The notes under the pieces are model-generated. The model saw nothing but the letters and a program-made list of their open reading frames with translations. It ran no database searches and was not told the DNA's origin. Source: Planctomycetota bacterium (lineage in GTDB: Bacteria > Planctomycetota > PUPC01 > JACPCR01). From it: 14,852 bases of DNA. The stretch is from assembly GCA_030740295.1 (NCBI GenBank), contig JASLXP010001089.1, positions 1-14,852 on the forward strand, written 5' to 3'. The position numbers and the translations under genes are program-made. Shown here one piece after another: positions 13,496 through 14,852 of the stretch. Numbering within the stretch: the first letter of the stretch is position 1; each line of letters begins with the position of its first letter.

Positions 13496-14587
13496 TCACG
13501 CTTCTTGTTCCCTGAAAGCAACCATGAATTCTGCCAGGGCTGCGACTCCCTCCGAAGTCATGGCGTTGTAAATAGAAGCGCGGATGCCGCCCACCGAACG
13601 ATGGCCCTTGAGCCCATGGAGGTCTGCCTTTCGGGCTTCTTCAATGAACTTCGTTTCAAGGCCTTCGTCCCGTAATCGCCAGGTGACGTTCATCCTGGAT
13701 CGGCAATCATCGATGGCATGCCCCATGTAGAAACCTTCGCTGCGATCTATTGCGGAATAGAGCATAGCCGCTTGCTCTTCGTTGCTTGCAGCAATCCTTT
13801 CGAGGCCACCGAATTCTGAGAGAATCCAATCGGTTACCAGTTTTATTACATAGATGCTGAATACTGGTGGAGTGTTGTAGAGCGACCCTTTTTCAGCGTG
13901 GGTGCGATAGTCAAGCATGGTGTGGAGCCCGTCGGGCACGCGCTCCAGCAGATCCTCTCTGATAATAACGATGGTTGCGCCTGCCGGGCCGACGTTCTTT
14001 TGTGCACCGGCGTAAATCAGACCGAATCGCTCTACGGGCACTGGGCGGGAAATAAAGTCAGAGGACATGTCACACACCCAGGTTGCTTCCGTCTCAGGCA
14101 TCTCTTGAAACTGGACCCCCTGGATGGTTTCGTTTGACGTAAAATGGATGTAGGCGGCGTCATCTTCCAGATCGAGGTTCTGCCAGTCAGGCAGGCCTGT
14201 GTAGTTCTCGTCCTTGCCGTCCCACAGGATTCTGGTTTCGCCCTCTTTCTGACTTTCCTTGACGGCCTTGTTTCCCCATGCACCGGTGACGATAAAACCC
14301 GCACGTCTGCCTGAATCCCGAAGGAGATTCATTGGGACCATTGAAAACTGCAGGTTTGCCCCGCCCTGGAGGAAGAGCACTTTATAGTTTTCTGGTACTG
14401 AGAGGAGTTTCCGCAGATTGGATTCGGCTCTTTCTATTATTTCCTCGAACGCAGGAGAACGATGGCTGATTTCCAGAACGGATGCGCCTGCCCCGGGCAG
14501 TTGAAGGAGCTGCTCCTGGGCCTGTTTCAAAACCGGCAAGGGCAGCGCGGCAGGGCCTGCAGAGAAATTATGGATGCGTTCTGTCAT
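13496..14587 (-). CDS. serC: Phosphoserine aminotransferase
   Basis: SerC converts 3-phosphohydroxypyruvate and glutamate to phosphoserine (serine biosynthesis, second step) and also acts in pyridoxal-phosphate synthesis. The 363-residue length is normal. Visible hallmarks: the N-terminus HNFSAGPAALP (6-16), VLEISHRSPAF (37-47), VLFLQGGANLQFSMVPMNLL (70-89, cofactor phosphate loop), HFTSNETIQGVQF (148-160), DMSSDFISRP (173-182) and the PLP lysine Lys197 in YAGAQKNVGPAG (192-203). The C-terminus has HRSVGGIRASIYNA. All are intact, so the enzyme should be active. It is cytoplasmic and PLP-dependent. The gene begins 20 bp after the stop of an unrecognised gene and ends 6 bp before the sulfatase-type gene; no serA is seen in the window. 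ATG 14587 has no clear Shine-Dalgarno sequence, only a weak AGAG. Confidence 0.97.
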   Translation of the reverse strand: MTERIHNFSAGPAALPLPVLKQAQEQLLQLPGAGASVLEISHRSPAFEEIIERAESNLRKLLSVPENYKVLFLQGGANLQFSMVPMNLLRDSGRRAGFIVTGAWGNKAVKESQKEGETRILWDGKDENYTGLPDWQNLDLEDDAAYIHFTSNETIQGVQFQEMPETEATWVCDMSSDFISRPVPVERFGLIYAGAQKNVGPAGATIVIIREDLLERVPDGLHTMLDYRTHAEKGSLYNTPPVFSIYVIKLVTDWILSEFGGLERIAASNEEQAAMLYSAIDRSEGFYMGHAIDDCRSRMNVTWRLRDEGLETKFIEEARKADLHGLKGHRSVGGIRASIYNAMTSEGVAALAEFMVAFREQEA

Positions 14588-14607
14588 TTGGATTCGAGCT
14601 CTGACTT

Positions 14608-14852
14608 TCAGGGTTCAGCAATGAGTCGCAGCGCGGGTGGCAAACTCTCACCGAAGGCCTGGGCCTGTTCGTCAGCCTGTAATTCGGCTACTTCCTTCAC
14701 CAACAGAAGATGATGTTTTGCAGCTTTGATGGATTTCAGTTTATCCAAAACTTTCATTCGTATATCGTCATCAATATCCCGGGCGCGGTCTCCGCTCATT
14801 CGAGCCAGTTGCACGAGTGCGAATTCCGAATCTTTATTGCTGAAATCACCTG
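14608..14852 (-). CDS. C-terminal end of an unrecognised protein (5' end outside window)
   Basis: The frame runs open to the last bases of the window, so this is the 3' end of a gene entering from the right; the GTG at 14814 is probably internal. About 80 codons are visible, starting GDFSNKDSEF and ending ALRLIAEP before TGA (14608-14610). The visible part looks helical and charged (DIDDDIRMKVLDKLKSIK, then AAKHHLLLVKEVAELQADEQ), with no membrane segment and no motif I can name. Its stop lies 20 bp before serC on the same strand, so it is likely the upstream member of the serC operon. Function unknown. Confidence 0.6.
   Translation of the reverse strand, partial: GDFSNKDSEFALVQLARMSGDRARDIDDDIRMKVLDKLKSIKAAKHHLLLVKEVAELQADEQAQAFGESLPPALRLIAEP

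Noticed and set aside
1..14852. CRISPR arrays, tRNA/rRNA genes, insertion sequences, phage or defence genes
   Set aside because: No regularly spaced repeats, cloverleaf sequences, transposase or integrase motifs, or known defence proteins were seen on either strand.

Overview
The window reads as a stretch of bacterial chromosome, closely packed with protein genes and of intermediate base composition (roughly 50-55% G+C by eye). No RNA genes, insertion sequences, phage genes or CRISPR repeats were seen. The proteins suggest a diderm (Gram-negative-type) bacterium: a FecR-domain protein with a signal peptide, a TgpA-type membrane transglutaminase with a MoxR/DUF58 cluster, and a sulfatase-superfamily envelope enzyme. 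Several genes lack a clear Shine-Dalgarno sequence, and the gene mix resembles environmental lineages such as the PVC group or related candidate phyla. The phylum cannot be fixed from this sequence.

Layout. (1) Positions 1-684 hold the 3' part of an unrecognised + strand gene. (2) Positions 812-2176, - strand, encode a CvpA-like membrane protein with a long cytoplasmic tail. Divergent from it is a Gfo/Idh/MocA oxidoreductase (2262-3242, +); a 27-bp inverted repeat lies between the two. (3) A bidirectional terminator at 3393-3420 separates this from a five-gene - strand operon. Read 5' to 3' on that strand, the operon is MoxR ATPase (10540-9623), DUF58 protein (9602-8307), TgpA-like transglutaminase (8283-6010), two-domain sugar-type ABC ATPase (5989-4472) and FecR-domain secreted protein (4370-3441). 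The first four genes are only 20-23 bp apart. (4) Divergent from moxR is a + strand gene (10758-11786) for a membrane-anchored protein with a PKD domain and what looks like a degenerate glycerophosphodiesterase barrel. (5) Converging on it, with a 19-bp overlap of the coding ends, is a second - strand operon: an unrecognised partial gene (>14852-14608), serC (14587-13496) and an LTA-synthase/sulfatase-type membrane enzyme (13489-11768).

How the genes may work together. MoxR, DUF58 and TgpA form a known conserved envelope module: an AAA+ chaperone, a membrane-anchored partner and a periplasmic-facing transglutaminase. Here it is extended by an RbsA-like ATPase without permease or binding protein and by a secreted FecR-domain protein. 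A hairpin at the transglutaminase/ATPase junction places the ATPase ribosome-binding site in a stem, which suggests translational coupling. The second cluster pairs a sulfatase-superfamily enzyme of the kind that moves phospho-head-groups onto envelope glycans with a GDPD-like fold protein, the class that normally hydrolyses such phosphodiesters. Here the catalytic residues of the GDPD-like protein seem to be missing.

No complete, clearly new system was proven. The most unusual items are the degenerate GDPD/PKD protein opposite the sulfatase, the orphan sugar-type ATPase inside the MoxR operon, and the large inverted repeat between the CvpA-like and oxidoreductase genes.
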